From NCBI GenBank assembly GCA_000824845.1, contig CCNC01000045.1, positions 62,001-126,000 of the forward strand: 64,000 bases of DNA. The letters are read 5' to 3'. Below are positions 36,236-44,952 of the stretch, piece after piece. The DNA is from Mesorhizobium sp. ORS 3359 (GTDB lineage Bacteria; Pseudomonadota; Alphaproteobacteria; Rhizobiales; Rhizobiaceae). Position 1 is the first letter of the stretch. Every line of letters starts with the position of its first letter. The position numbers and the translations under genes were made by a program. Below the pieces are notes generated by a model. It ran no database searches, had not been told where the DNA came from, and worked only from the letters and a program-made list of their open reading frames with translations.

Positions 36236-37299
36236 TGCACGAGCTTTCCCTTGAGGCTCGCCGGCCATTCTGCCTGCGGATCGAGCCGCACATAGGCCAC
36301 GCCGGGCAGGCCGGTCTTCACCTGCTGGATGTATTTGCGGAGCAGCTCCGGTGCGATGTGCGCCTTGATCCGGAACATGAGTTTCAGGCGCTCCTCCTCC
36401 GTTTCGACCGTCTTGGGCGTGAACTGCGCGACGTCCGCGACGAAGGTTACCTTGGCGGGGATGATGTATTGCGGCGCCGCGTCGAGCACGAGGCGCACAT
36501 CGGAGCCGATCGCGACGCGCCCGGCCTGCGCGGTCGATAGGAAGAAGGTCATGTAGACATCGCCGAGGTCGACGAGGTTCAGCACGCGCCCGCCGCCCGC
36601 CAGCACCTCTCCGGGCTCCGCCACGCGGAACTGGATGCGCCCGTCGCGCGGCGACGCCAGCGTGGCGTCGCCGATATCGGCGTCGATGCTTTCGATCGCG
36701 GCCTGCGCCGCATCGACCGCGGCCTTGGCATCGACGACCTGCGCCCGCGCGGCGTTGATGGCCGCTTCACTGGCGGCGAGCTGGGCCTGCGCCGCGGCGA
36801 CGGCGGCTTTCGTGCTTTGCTCGGCTGCGCGGTCGTTATCCAGGACCTGCTGGGAGACGGTGTTGTTGACCGCAAGCTGCTGCGAGCGCGCCAGGGTCCG
36901 ATCGGCGGCGTCGAGCTCGGCTTCGCGCTGCGCGACGACAGCGCCGGCCGCCGTCTTTTCAGCCTCGCGCTGCATCACCAGGCTGCTTGCGGTCTCGACC
37001 CCGATGGTGGCGCGCTGAAACTGCGCCTCGGCCTGACGGCGCTGCGCCTCGAGCTGGGCTATATCCATGCGGGCAAGCACCTGGCCGGCCTTGACGAAAT
37101 CGCCTTCGCCGACAAGGATTTCCTTGATCCGCCCCGCCGCCTTCGCGGAGACGTCGATCTCGACCGCTTCGATGCGGCCGTTGCCGCTGGCGATGCCTTG
37201 CGGCAGTTGCCCGTCCTTGGAGCGCTGCCACGCATAGTAGCCGGCCGCTCCGATGGCGATCAGGGCGCCAAGGATCAGCCACCGCGGGGAGACCTTCAT
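36232..37299 (-). CDS. HlyD-family periplasmic adaptor (YhiI-like)
   Basis: A 355-residue membrane-fusion protein. One N-terminal anchor helix ([17 protein letters not shown]) is followed by a lipoyl half ([15 protein letters not shown] text, [16 protein letters not shown]), a long Ala/Gln-rich coiled coil at about residues 85-200, and the second lipoyl half with [27 protein letters not shown] precedes the ATG, which overlaps a small upstream ORF as ATGA. It bridges the inner-membrane exporter to an outer-membrane channel, which is not encoded here. Confidence 0.9.
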   Translation of the reverse strand: MKVSPRWLILGALIAIGAAGYYAWQRSKDGQLPQGIASGNGRIEAVEIDVSAKAAGRIKEILVGEGDFVKAGQVLARMDIAQLEAQRRQAEAQFQRATIGVETASSLVMQREAEKTAAGAVVAQREAELDAADRTLARSQQLAVNNTVSQQVLDNDRAAEQSTKAAVAAAQAQLAASEAAINAARAQVVDAKAAVDAAQAAIESIDADIGDATLASPRDGRIQFRVAEPGEVLAGGGRVLNLVDLGDVYMTFFLSTAQAGRVAIGSDVRLVLDAAPQYIIPAKVTFVADVAQFTPKTVETEEERLKLMFRIKAHIAPELLRKYIQQVKTGLPGVAYVRLDPQAEWPASLKGKLVQ

Positions 37300-37457
37300 A
37301 GCCGGCCTCCTGTGTTGCGCGATACGTCAGGTCCGGCTGGCGTCAGGGACGACCCTTCGGCATGAACCGATGCCAGAGACAGCGGCCCCGAAGCGGAGAA
37401 GGCAATCTCCCGCCGCCAGGCGCCGATCTGTTCGGCGCTTAAGGTAATGCCGTCCAT
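37296..37457 (-). CDS. small hypothetical protein coupled to hlyD
   Basis: A 53-residue ORF starting MDGITLSAEQIGAWRREIAF at ATG 37457, with CGGAG 9 nt upstream. Its TGA overlaps the hlyD ATG (CTATGA), an arrangement typical of translational coupling and repeated at the next two gene junctions of this operon. The first half is predicted helical, the rest Ser/Gly-rich. No family is recognised and no membrane segment is seen. It may be a leader peptide, a small regulator or a degraded gene. Confidence 0.4.
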   Translation of the reverse strand: MDGITLSAEQIGAWRREIAFSASGPLSLASVHAEGSSLTPAGPDVSRNTGGRL

Positions 37458-37518
37458 GTCAGGGGAACTCCGTTCAGGTTGCCAAGCGCGACCAAAACAG
37501 AGACCGGCTGCAGCGACC

Positions 37519-37532
37519 TTGATCGATATCAA
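37519..37532. promoter_or_regulatory. FNR/FixK-type anaerobox
   Basis: TTGATCGATATCAA is an exact match to the FNR/FixK/Anr consensus TTGAT-N4-ATCAA. It lies in the 254-bp gap between the SDR gene and the export operon. Its centre is about 68 bp upstream of the small ORF ATG, and the only genes it could control in cis downstream are those of the leftward export operon. No clear -10 was identified. The rest of this gap shows no gene. Confidence 0.65.
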
Positions 37533-37711
37533 TTCTGGGAGGAGGGTCCGCTGTGAGCGCCGGGCCTGGAGCAATTTAGGAAAATGACACGGTTTTCCGT
37601 CAGGAATTGCGGCAAAACCAGAGCCCGCGCCCTTCGGATAAGCCAATGCAATATGGCGACGACGATGCCGTCTTGAAGGCAGTCGAGCGGAGCTGTTCGG
37701 CGTCCGTAACG

Positions 37712-38515
37712 TCAGACAAATCGCGGGAAAGCGTCCGCATCGGGCGCGTTCGCCCAGCTCTGCAATGTCTGTCCGCCGTCGAGCAGCCAGTCGACGCCGG
37801 TGACGTGGCGAGCATCGTCCGAAGCAAGGAAGGCCACGGCGGCGGCGACATCCTCGGGCTGGCCGATACGGCGCAGCGGAATGCGCTCGGCGAAACGGCG
37901 AATGCCGGCTTCATAGGCTGCCTGGTCCTGCGCCGGCACGCCGAGCCGGGTCTCGATGACCCCGGGGCAAATCGCGTTGACGCGAATGCCATAGGCGGCG
38001 GCGTCGAGGGCCGCGATCCTGGTCAGGCCGACCACGCCGTGCTTGGTCGAGGCATAGCCGGCGCCGCCGGACAGCACGTCCCAGCCGGCCATCGACGAGC
38101 CCATATTGACCACTGATCCCTTGATCTTGCCCGCGATCATGCTCGCCAGCGTCGCGCGCAGCACGTAGAACATGCCGTTGAGGTTGATGCCGACGATGCG
38201 TTGCCAGTCCTCGGTGCTCAGCTCGTGGACCGGCGCGACCTTTCCGGAAATGCCGGCATTGTTGAACAGCACATCGATCCGGCCGAAGCGCGTAACCACC
38301 GCGGTGACCATAGCGTCCACCGCCACGGGTTCGGCGACGTCCACCGCGAAGGCTTCGGCGCGGTCGCCAAAGGCCGCGGCCAGGGCCTGAGCACGAGGCC
38401 CGTCGAGATCGGCGACGGCGACTGCAGCGCCTTCCTCGACGAAGCGGCGCACCGCCGCGGAGCCGATGGCGCCGGCGGCGCCCGTCACCAGAACGATCTT
38501 GTCCTTGAAGCGCAT
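37712..38515 (-). CDS. SDR-family NAD(P)-dependent oxidoreductase
   Basis: A 267-residue classical short-chain dehydrogenase. Cofactor motif VTGAAGAIGSAA at residues 10-21, NNAG near residue 91, and the catalytic YASTKHG (Y-x-x-x-K) with Ser in VNMGSSMAG. Asp in VAVADLDG suggests NAD. The C-terminal DGGQTL text is typical. It is the last gene of the ATPase-less importer operon, 27 bp after an NAD-epimerase. It probably oxidises a sugar or sugar acid; the substrate is unknown. Confidence 0.88.
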   Translation of the reverse strand: MRFKDKIVLVTGAAGAIGSAAVRRFVEEGAAVAVADLDGPRAQALAAAFGDRAEAFAVDVAEPVAVDAMVTAVVTRFGRIDVLFNNAGISGKVAPVHELSTEDWQRIVGINLNGMFYVLRATLASMIAGKIKGSVVNMGSSMAGWDVLSGGAGYASTKHGVVGLTRIAALDAAAYGIRVNAICPGVIETRLGVPAQDQAAYEAGIRRFAERIPLRRIGQPEDVAAAVAFLASDDARHVTGVDWLLDGGQTLQSWANAPDADAFPRFV

Positions 38516-38542
38516 CTCTTGTCTCCGAAAGCCAGATGCCGG

Positions 38543-39385
38543 TCAGCGATAGTCGCGCCATGAGAAGCGCGGCTCGAATCCCAGCGCCGCTTTGGCCGCC
38601 GAGGTCTCGATGAAGGCGGCGTGGCCATCCAGCGGGCGCCTGATCGGAACGTCCGGATAGGCTTGCGCCGCGAGCGTTGCGCTGGGCACGTCCATATAGC
38701 TGTCGGCCGCGCTCAGAAAGACGCGCAGATGCGCGTCCGCCGGCCTTTCGACCGCCGCGACGAAGGCAGAGGCGGCATCCCGCGCGTCGAGATAGGCCCA
38801 AAGGTCGCGGGCGGCATCGGCCTGCTCCCGGCGCGGCCCGACGGCGCCTTGAAAGCTTTCCGGCGTCTGGATCCAGGGCATGCGCAGGCTCACGGCGGAA
38901 AACGCGCCGCGCCGCACCATGGCCTCGACCATCTCCTCGCCGAGCCACTTGGTCGTCGCATAGACGTCCTGCGGCGCGGCGGGGTGGCCTTCGTCGACCG
39001 GCAGATAGGGCGGCACGACAGGTTGCTCGAAGAAGGGATAGCCCAGGACGCTGAAGGAGGAGGCATAGACGAAGCGGTCTATCCCCATAAGCCGCGCCGC
39101 CTCGGTTGCAGCATACATCGCGGACATGTTGATGCGGAAGACATCCGCCGCCGCCCGCCCAGTCGGTCGCGGAATGGCGGCGATGTGCACCAGCGCACGG
39201 CACCCTTTTGCAAGCTCGCAGACAGTTGCGAGATCCGTCGCGTCCGCGCTCACATGCCGCCACGCCGACCCGCCTGGCGGCGGAGCCAGGTCCAGGCCGA
39301 TGACGTCATGCCCCGCCTCGGCAAGCGCCGCGGCGACATGGCGGCCGAGCAGGCCGCTCGATCCGGTAACCAGGATGCCGCTCAT
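38543..39385 (-). CDS. NAD-dependent epimerase/dehydratase-family protein
   Basis: A 280-residue extended SDR. It starts MSGILVTGSSGLLGRHVAAA, has Asp in VIGLDLAPP for NAD, and the catalytic pair in VYATTKWLGEE (Y-x-x-x-K) preceded by YASSFSVLG. The start overlaps the Gfo/Idh stop by 4 bp, so the two are coupled. Hexuronate dehydrogenases and sugar 4-epimerases are the closest functional classes. Context suggests work on the imported carbohydrate. Confidence 0.83.
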   Translation of the reverse strand: MSGILVTGSSGLLGRHVAAALAEAGHDVIGLDLAPPPGGSAWRHVSADATDLATVCELAKGCRALVHIAAIPRPTGRAAADVFRINMSAMYAATEAARLMGIDRFVYASSFSVLGYPFFEQPVVPPYLPVDEGHPAAPQDVYATTKWLGEEMVEAMVRRGAFSAVSLRMPWIQTPESFQGAVGPRREQADAARDLWAYLDARDAASAFVAAVERPADAHLRVFLSAADSYMDVPSATLAAQAYPDVPIRRPLDGHAAFIETSAAKAALGFEPRFSWRDYR

Positions 39386-40482
39386 GCCGCGGCCTCATTG
39401 AGCGCTCTTGCCGGGAGCGCCTTGATGATGCGTTCGGCAAGTTCGAGATCGTCAAGCCCGCCCTGAAGCGGCGTGATCGGCATTGCCTCGCCACGCACAC
39501 AGGCGATGAAATGCTGCCATTGGCGACGGAACGCGGTCTCCGGCGTGCCGGGCAGGATGCGCTCGCTCGGGCCTTCGCCCGCGGCTTCGCGCAGGCGCAC
39601 GATGGCGGCGGCGTTGCGCACATACGGGTTCTGAAAGTCGATGCGCACCTCATCAGCCTCGCCGTGGACCGTCATCCATTCGTCCCACCATTCATATTGC
39701 GCCCCGAACGCGACTTCCAGCAGCGCCGGCACGCGATCGGCAAAGCCCAGCACAGCCATCAGGTGGGTCGGGCCGACCGCCTGCGCAAAGGATACGGTCT
39801 CGGCCACGCCGAATGCGCCGCGCAGCACGGCGAGGTCATGGCTGCCCAGCATCAGCAGCGTCATATAGAGATCGGCATAGGCCGTGTGTCCGGAGCCCAG
39901 CATCGCCGATACGCGGCTGGCCACCTCCTGCTGACCGGCCTTGATCAGGGCGGCGTCGACATCCTGGCCGCGCAGCTGGGTGTAGAGCTGCTGGTAGCGG
40001 TCGAAGCGGCCGGCGAAATCATGCACCTGGATCATCTTTGGACGGCCGATCGCCGCGATCTTCTCCAAGGCGAGCCTGTAGCCGGGATCATAGACCTTCA
40101 TATAGCCGACCAGGGCTGTCAGTCCGCTGGCAGTGGCCGCGGCCACCAGCGGGCGCGCCTCCTGCGCCGTGAAGGCCAGTGGCTTCTCCACGATGAACTG
40201 CTTGCCTGCCTCGATGGCTGCCCGCACCACCGGTCCGTGGTCGAAGGTGCATATCACCACCGCGTCGACTGCCGGATCGCGAAACAGGTCGTGATAGTCG
40301 CGGTAGCGCGCCGCGACGCCGTAGTGATCGCCGAGGCCGTCGAGCACGCTCCGCGACAGGTCGCAGAGGGCGGCGATCTTGAGCTGCGGCAATTCGTGGA
40401 TGATCGGCAGATGCATGAGCTGCGCGATCTCGCCGCAACCGATGACGCCGATGCCCAGCGGGCGCTTTTGGGATGCGCTCAT
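39382..40482 (-). CDS. Gfo/Idh/MocA-family oxidoreductase
   Basis: A 366-residue NAD(P)-dependent sugar or inositol dehydrogenase-type protein. The Rossmann motif is GVIGCGEIAQLMHLP at residues 12-26, followed by the conserved VICTFDH and EKPLAFT, whose Lys is catalytic in this family. The C-terminal alpha/beta domain contains WWDEWMTVHGE. It follows the permease genes by 12 bp. With the TIM barrel isomerase at 42313 it resembles inositol or keto-sugar pathways; no myo-inositol-specific gene is present. Confidence 0.86.
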   Translation of the reverse strand: MSASQKRPLGIGVIGCGEIAQLMHLPIIHELPQLKIAALCDLSRSVLDGLGDHYGVAARYRDYHDLFRDPAVDAVVICTFDHGPVVRAAIEAGKQFIVEKPLAFTAQEARPLVAAATASGLTALVGYMKVYDPGYRLALEKIAAIGRPKMIQVHDFAGRFDRYQQLYTQLRGQDVDAALIKAGQQEVASRVSAMLGSGHTAYADLYMTLLMLGSHDLAVLRGAFGVAETVSFAQAVGPTHLMAVLGFADRVPALLEVAFGAQYEWWDEWMTVHGEADEVRIDFQNPYVRNAAAIVRLREAAGEGPSERILPGTPETAFRRQWQHFIACVRGEAMPITPLQGGLDDLELAERIIKALPARALNEAAA

Positions 40483-40494
40483 CGCAATCTCCGT

Positions 40495-41397
40495 TCAGGA
40501 CTTTACCGCGCCGGCGGTCAGGCCGGCTATGAAATGCCGCTGCATCAAGAGGAACACCGCGATGACCGGCAGCGTCGTCAGTGTGAGCGCGGCGAAATAC
40601 AGGTTCCACATCGAGCCGTATTGCTGGAAGAAGGCGACGAGGCCCAGCGGGATCGTCTGCACCGACGGCTCGCGCAGCAACAGGAAGGCAAGGAAGAAGT
40701 CGTTCCAGATCTCGATGAAGGCGAAGATGGTGACCAGCGCGATGCCCGGGCGGATGAGCGGCAGCATCACATGCCACAGCGTCTGCAGCCGGCTCGCGCC
40801 GTCCATGCGGGCGGCATCCTCCAGTTCCATCGGCAGCGTCAGAAAGAAGCTGCGCATGATGAAGATGGAAAGCGGCAATGTCGACGCGGCATGGATGATG
40901 GCGATACCGACACGGCTGTTGACGAGCCCAAGGTCGCGCGCGGTCATGAAGAGCGGGATCGCCATCACCTGCGGCGGCACCAGCATTGCGGCGACGATGA
41001 ACGCCATGACGACGTTGCGGCCGCGGAACCTGATCCGCGACAGCGCGTAGGCCGCGGGCGTGGCCGCGAGCACAAGAAGCAGCAGCGCGCCGGCGGTGAT
41101 GCTCGCCGAGTTGAAGATGCGGGCCCCCATGCCGGAAATCGTCCAGGCTTCCGCATAGTTCGACCACAGAAGCTGCGTAGGTGGTCCCCAGACATTGGTG
41201 ATCACCTCTTCCTTCGACTTGAAGGAGCCGAACAGAACCCAGATCAGCGGATAGAGCGTTTCGATCAGGACAAGCGAGAGCAGGCCGTAGACGAGGACCA
41301 GTTCGCCAATGTTTTGGCCGAAGATGGCGCGGCGCCGCCACCGCATCGAAACGGAGGTGGCTTTGCCGATCGTGACAGCAGGGGCGGGCGCCGCCAT
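40495..41397 (-). CDS. CUT1 ABC importer permease, MalG type (ATPase-less operon)
   Basis: A 300-residue permease with a basic start (SMRWRRRAIF) and six membrane segments. The coupling motif reads LEDAARMDGASRLQTLWHVM and the end TAGAVKS is typical. ATG 41397 starts 2 bp after the partner permease stop. Part of the leftward operon 37712-44698. Confidence 0.92.
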   Translation of the reverse strand: MAAPAPAVTIGKATSVSMRWRRRAIFGQNIGELVLVYGLLSLVLIETLYPLIWVLFGSFKSKEEVITNVWGPPTQLLWSNYAEAWTISGMGARIFNSASITAGALLLLVLAATPAAYALSRIRFRGRNVVMAFIVAAMLVPPQVMAIPLFMTARDLGLVNSRVGIAIIHAASTLPLSIFIMRSFFLTLPMELEDAARMDGASRLQTLWHVMLPLIRPGIALVTIFAFIEIWNDFFLAFLLLREPSVQTIPLGLVAFFQQYGSMWNLYFAALTLTTLPVIAVFLLMQRHFIAGLTAGAVKS

Positions 41398-41399
41398 CG

Positions 41400-42305
41400 T
41401 CACAGCTCCACCCTGGAGCGGCGCATGAGCGCCAGCAATGCCACGCAACAGAGGCCGACGATCAGGAACAGCGTGAAGCCCATGGCGCTCGCATAGCCCA
41501 TATTGCCGTCCTGGAAGGCGGTCTTGACCATCAAGGTCATCACCACTTCGGTGGCATGGTTGGGACCGCCCTGGGTCAACACCTGAACGATATCGAAGTT
41601 GCGCACGAACGCACCCGACAGGCCGAGGATGACGTTGATCAGCACGACCGGCATCATCAGCGGCAAAGTGACATGCCGGAAGCGGTGAAACGCATTGGCG
41701 CCGTCGATGCGCGCCGCTTCGTAGAGCTCGGCCGGAATGGTTTGCAGACCTGCGAGATAGATCACCGCGTGGAAGCCCAGCCACTTCCAGATGTCGACCG
41801 CAACGATGGCGTAGAGGGCGATCTCGGCATCGCCCAGCCAGGAGCGCTTCAGGCCGGCGAGCCCGGCAAGGTCCAAGGCCGCGTTGAGCAGGCCGAACAC
41901 CGGATTATAGATCCATGACCATAGCAGGCCGGTCGCGGCAAAGGACAGCGTGACGGGGATGAAGACCGCGGCGCGGATCGGCCCGCGAAGAAACAGCGCG
42001 CGGTCGAGCAGCAGCGCGAGCCCCATGCCAAAGCCGTTCTTGAAGACCAGGATGAGGGCGACGAAGATCAGGTTGTTGATGAGCGCGCCCTGGAACAGTC
42101 CGTCGCCGAAGAGCCGGGCGTAGTTGGCGAAGCCGACGAAGACCGGCGCGGAAAAACCGTCCCAGCGTGTCGCGCTGATCCACAGGCCGCGCAGGAACGG
42201 CCAGACGAAGAAGAGGCCGAGCAGCAATGCAGCGGGAGCGAGCATGAGGGCGGCGGCGAAAGCATCGCCGCCCATCGCTTCTTTACGCCGCGCGCTGGCC
42301 GCCAT
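41400..42305 (-). CDS. CUT1 ABC importer permease, MalF type (ATPase-less operon)
   Basis: A 301-residue permease with six membrane segments and coupling motif LYEAARIDGANAFHRFRHVT. NPVFGLLNAALDLAG is typical MalF-type text. ATG 42305 is preferred to ATG 42275 because it keeps the short cytoplasmic tail and lies 7 bp after the TIM barrel gene. No cognate ATPase gene exists in this operon. Confidence 0.92.
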   Translation of the reverse strand: MAASARRKEAMGGDAFAAALMLAPAALLLGLFFVWPFLRGLWISATRWDGFSAPVFVGFANYARLFGDGLFQGALINNLIFVALILVFKNGFGMGLALLLDRALFLRGPIRAAVFIPVTLSFAATGLLWSWIYNPVFGLLNAALDLAGLAGLKRSWLGDAEIALYAIVAVDIWKWLGFHAVIYLAGLQTIPAELYEAARIDGANAFHRFRHVTLPLMMPVVLINVILGLSGAFVRNFDIVQVLTQGGPNHATEVVMTLMVKTAFQDGNMGYASAMGFTLFLIVGLCCVALLALMRRSRVEL

Positions 42306-42312
42306 GTCGCGG

Positions 42313-43236
42313 TTAGCCCGGTCCAGGGGCCAGCGCCAGACCCAGCGTGCCGGTGAGATATTCGATGCTTTCGAGCGCGCTCTGCTCGGCCGTCTTCTGG
42401 GATGCGTCCAGCTCGACGATGGCAAGTCCGTCATAGTCCGCGTCGAGCAAAACGTCGACCAGACCCGGCAGATCCACCACGCCGGCGCCGAGCTCGCAGA
42501 AGGCAGCGTAGCGCTCCGACCCCTTCAGATTGTCGTCGACATGAGAGTCCTTGAAGTGCATGTAGCGGACCGCCGAGACATAGGTTCTCAGCGCATCGAC
42601 CGGATCGGAATGCGTCTGCACCAGATGGGCGGGATCGATGCAGAGCCCCGTGTGGCGGATGTCGAGCTCGTCCATCATGCGATCGAGCTGCTCGCGGCGC
42701 TCGATGAAGGTGTCGAGATGCGGGTGGTAGACGGTGGCGATGCCGAGATCGGCGGTGCGGCGGCCGATGTCTTCGAGCGCCCGGCAGAATGCCTTGTAAT
42801 CCTCAGCGCCATGCGCGTTGCCGGACGCTTCCGAAGGCCCGCCGCCAAGCACCAGAACCGGCGCGCCGAAACCTTTCAGCAGCCGCGCCAGCGCCACCAG
42901 GCAGTCGCGCTCATAGGCCCAAAGGTTGGGATTGATGAAGGTCGCATTGACATAGAGCGAGGAGAGCTTGATGCCGAGATCGCTCTGGGCCTCCGACAGC
43001 AGCGCATAGCGGCGCAGGATGTCGGTGTCGGTGGTGACGCCGGGCGGCGGCAGGTCGCCGAGCTGCATGTATTTGCGCGCGAACTGGTCGGACAGGCTGG
43101 TGAAGGCGAGGATCTCGAACCAGCCAAAACCCTGGCCGGCGAGGAATTCGAGCGCGGGGCGCAGCGGCTGGCCGGTCAAGTCCCAGCTGTTGAGATGATA
43201 GCCGATGGAGAACCGCTGTCGGGCCGCGCGCGTCAT
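42313..43236 (-). CDS. sugar phosphate isomerase/epimerase-type TIM barrel protein
   Basis: A 307-residue AP-endonuclease-2/xylose isomerase-like TIM barrel protein. Likely metal ligands are in GIATVYHPHLDTF, LCIDPAHL, YMHFKDSHVD and LAIVELD, the usual Glu/Asp/His set. It opens SIGYHLNSWD, common among IolE/IolI-type members. ATG 43236 was chosen because upstream residues are low-complexity Arg/Pro text from a hairpin region. It sits between the binding-protein gene and the permeases. It probably isomerises or dehydrates a keto-sugar or keto-inositol (inferred). Confidence 0.84.
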   Translation of the reverse strand: MTRAARQRFSIGYHLNSWDLTGQPLRPALEFLAGQGFGWFEILAFTSLSDQFARKYMQLGDLPPPGVTTDTDILRRYALLSEAQSDLGIKLSSLYVNATFINPNLWAYERDCLVALARLLKGFGAPVLVLGGGPSEASGNAHGAEDYKAFCRALEDIGRRTADLGIATVYHPHLDTFIERREQLDRMMDELDIRHTGLCIDPAHLVQTHSDPVDALRTYVSAVRYMHFKDSHVDDNLKGSERYAAFCELGAGVVDLPGLVDVLLDADYDGLAIVELDASQKTAEQSALESIEYLTGTLGLALAPGPG

Positions 43237-43262
43237 GGAAGTGTCTTTCTGCCTGGAATGAT

Positions 43263-43295
43263 GCCGCGGGCCGGCCCGAGTGCCCGGCCCGCGGC
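43263..43295 (-). terminator. strong hairpin after binding-protein gene
   Basis: Perfect 12-bp arms GCCGCGGGCCGG (43263-43274) and CCGGCCCGCGGC (43284-43295) with a 9-nt loop lie in the 97-bp gap after the leftward binding-protein gene. There is no T-run. It is likely an mRNA stabiliser or attenuator between binding protein and downstream genes. Confidence 0.6.
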
Positions 43296-43333
43296 GGGGG
43301 GAGGATGGTTGCTGTGATTTGAAGAGTCCCGGC

Positions 43334-44698
43334 TCAGTCCTTGGGAGGCCAGTTGCCCTCGTCGACCAGCGTCTTGAACGCCGCCTGCACGCTGGCCGCG
43401 GCATCCTCGGGCGTGGTGGTGCCGCCGACGACGCCGGCGATGCCCGAGGCGACCGCCGTCGTCACCTCGCTCGGCCACATCCAGTCTAGGAACTTCACCG
43501 TGTTCGGGAAGGTCGTCTCGCGAAGTGACGCCGCATAAGGCTCGTTCACGCCATCGACGCCCTTGATGGAGGTTGCGATCGGCTGGTCCGCCGCCAAGTA
43601 GATCTTTGCCACCTCCGGCTTGGTCAGATAGGCGATGAAGTCGAGCGCGGGCTTGACCTTGTCGTCCGGGATCGAGGCCGAAAGGCACATGCCGTTATCG
43701 GCGCCGCCGCCATGTTTCGGCTCGCCTTTGGTTCCAGGCATCTTGGGGAAGGGGAACACGCCCCAGGTGAAGCTCTTCACGCTGTCCTTTAGCGACGGCA
43801 CTTCCCATGTGCCGCCATAGTACATCGCGCTCTTGCCGCTGGCGAAGGCGGCGCGCATGCCGTCCATGTCGACCGACAGCGAATCCTTCGACAGGATGCC
43901 GTCGTCCACCCACTGCTTGATCAGCCGGAAGGCTTCGACACTGGCGGGATCGTTGAACGGTTCCTTGCCCTCGAGCTGCGCCTGGGTCAGGGCGATCGAG
44001 TCGCCGCTCGACTGTGCCAGCGCCTCGAAATACCACATCGGCCACATGACCGCGTTGGCGCCCTGGTGCAGCAGCGGTATGACGCCGGTCTGCTGCAGTT
44101 TCGGCACGGCCGCCTTGAGGTCTTCATAGGTCGGCTTCTCGGGAATGCCGAGCTTCTTGAACAGCTCCACATTGTAGAAGATCGTCGAGGTCGACAGCGA
44201 GCTGATCGGCACGCCGTAGAGCTTTCCATTGACCGTGAAGGCGCCGAGGCTGGTGGCGTCGACATTGCCCGCGAACGGCTTGACCTCGTCGGTGATGGGC
44301 TTGAGAAGGCCGCGCCGGACATAGGCGCCGTTGACCCAATAGGCGGGGCAGGCGATGAGGTCCATCTCCTGGCCGGAAAGCTTGGCCGTCATCATCCGCT
44401 GCAGCGAACCCGATTGCGGCCCCTGCGCGTCCCATTCGACGGCGCTGACGTCAGGGTGCTCTTTCAGGAAGCCCGAGACGATCTCGTCGCGGATCTTCGT
44501 CTGGACTTCCGGCTTTTCGCGCGGAGCCAGCACATCCAGCGAGGAGCCGCCGAACACTTTCAGCGTGATGCCATCGGCATGCGCCAAGCCGAAAAATCCC
44601 GGGCCGGCGAATGCTGCTGCAAGCGAGACGGCGAAAACACCGGTCTTGAGCGAGGCGGGGGTAAACGCAAGGCGCAATCTGGGCATGAAATCAGACAT
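43334..44698 (-). CDS. CUT1 ABC importer solute-binding protein (ATPase-less operon)
   Basis: A 454-residue SBP_bac_1-family protein with a Sec signal peptide (LKTGVFAVSLAAAFAGPGFF, cleavage near AHADG, residue 42). Family text includes SSTIFYN-like STSTIFYNVELFKKLGIPEKP and GGTWEVPSLKD. GGGGATCC precedes the ATG. It is first in a seven-gene leftward operon and faces the cysteine hydrolase gene across a 254-bp divergent region. Candidate MarR operator and -35 elements lie upstream. Confidence 0.9.
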   Translation of the reverse strand: MSDFMPRLRLAFTPASLKTGVFAVSLAAAFAGPGFFGLAHADGITLKVFGGSSLDVLAPREKPEVQTKIRDEIVSGFLKEHPDVSAVEWDAQGPQSGSLQRMMTAKLSGQEMDLIACPAYWVNGAYVRRGLLKPITDEVKPFAGNVDATSLGAFTVNGKLYGVPISSLSTSTIFYNVELFKKLGIPEKPTYEDLKAAVPKLQQTGVIPLLHQGANAVMWPMWYFEALAQSSGDSIALTQAQLEGKEPFNDPASVEAFRLIKQWVDDGILSKDSLSVDMDGMRAAFASGKSAMYYGGTWEVPSLKDSVKSFTWGVFPFPKMPGTKGEPKHGGGADNGMCLSASIPDDKVKPALDFIAYLTKPEVAKIYLAADQPIATSIKGVDGVNEPYAASLRETTFPNTVKFLDWMWPSEVTTAVASGIAGVVGGTTTPEDAAASVQAAFKTLVDEGNWPPKD

Positions 44699-44746
44699 TT
44701 CAGGATCCCCTCTGTTGATCCCCGAACCGTCCTGAAGTTCGAGAAT

Positions 44747-44792
44747 TCATTGATTGTCATATGAGTAAGCGGCAAGGTTCTGGCCTTGTCAA
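44747..44792 (-). promoter_or_regulatory. promoter and weak MarR-type operator for importer operon
   Basis: On the minus strand a -35 TTGACA (44787-44792) is followed, 31 bp from its first base, by TATGACAATCAATGA (44747-44761), which matches 12 of 15 bases of the motif TTTGATCATCAATGA found at 44906-44920. The spacing between -35 and motif resembles the other two sites. The match is the weakest of the three. Confidence 0.4.
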
Positions 44793-44878
44793 GTTGCAAG
44801 TTTTGACCTTTTCGGCACTCAACCAGGTGTGATTTTTCACGATTATCCGAGATTTACGCCGCTGAGCCAAAAATGGCC

Positions 44879-44920
44879 TTGACTTCACATCCATTCAGCG
44901 TCTTGTTTGATCATCAATGA
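44879..44920 (+). promoter_or_regulatory. promoter and operator for cysteine hydrolase-marR operon
   Basis: A -35-like TTGACT (44879-44884) is followed by GTTTGATCATCAAT (44905-44918), which contains the perfect 11-bp palindrome TTGATCATCAA (44907-44917). The motif recurs as GTTTGACCATCAAC at 49021-49034. It lies 35 bp before the cysteine hydrolase ATG and two genes upstream of... a MarR-family gene in the same transcript, so it is a candidate autoregulatory site. Confidence 0.55.
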
Positions 44921-44952
44921 TAACCGCCAGACGGCGGCGAAAAGGGGAAGCC

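Noticed and set aside
33674..36295. Very long plus-strand open frame opposite the RbbA-like gene
   Set aside because: It is antisense to a clear 925-residue ABC fusion. Its translation is Arg/Glu/Gly/His-rich low-complexity text with no family motif. High GC content creates such long antisense frames.
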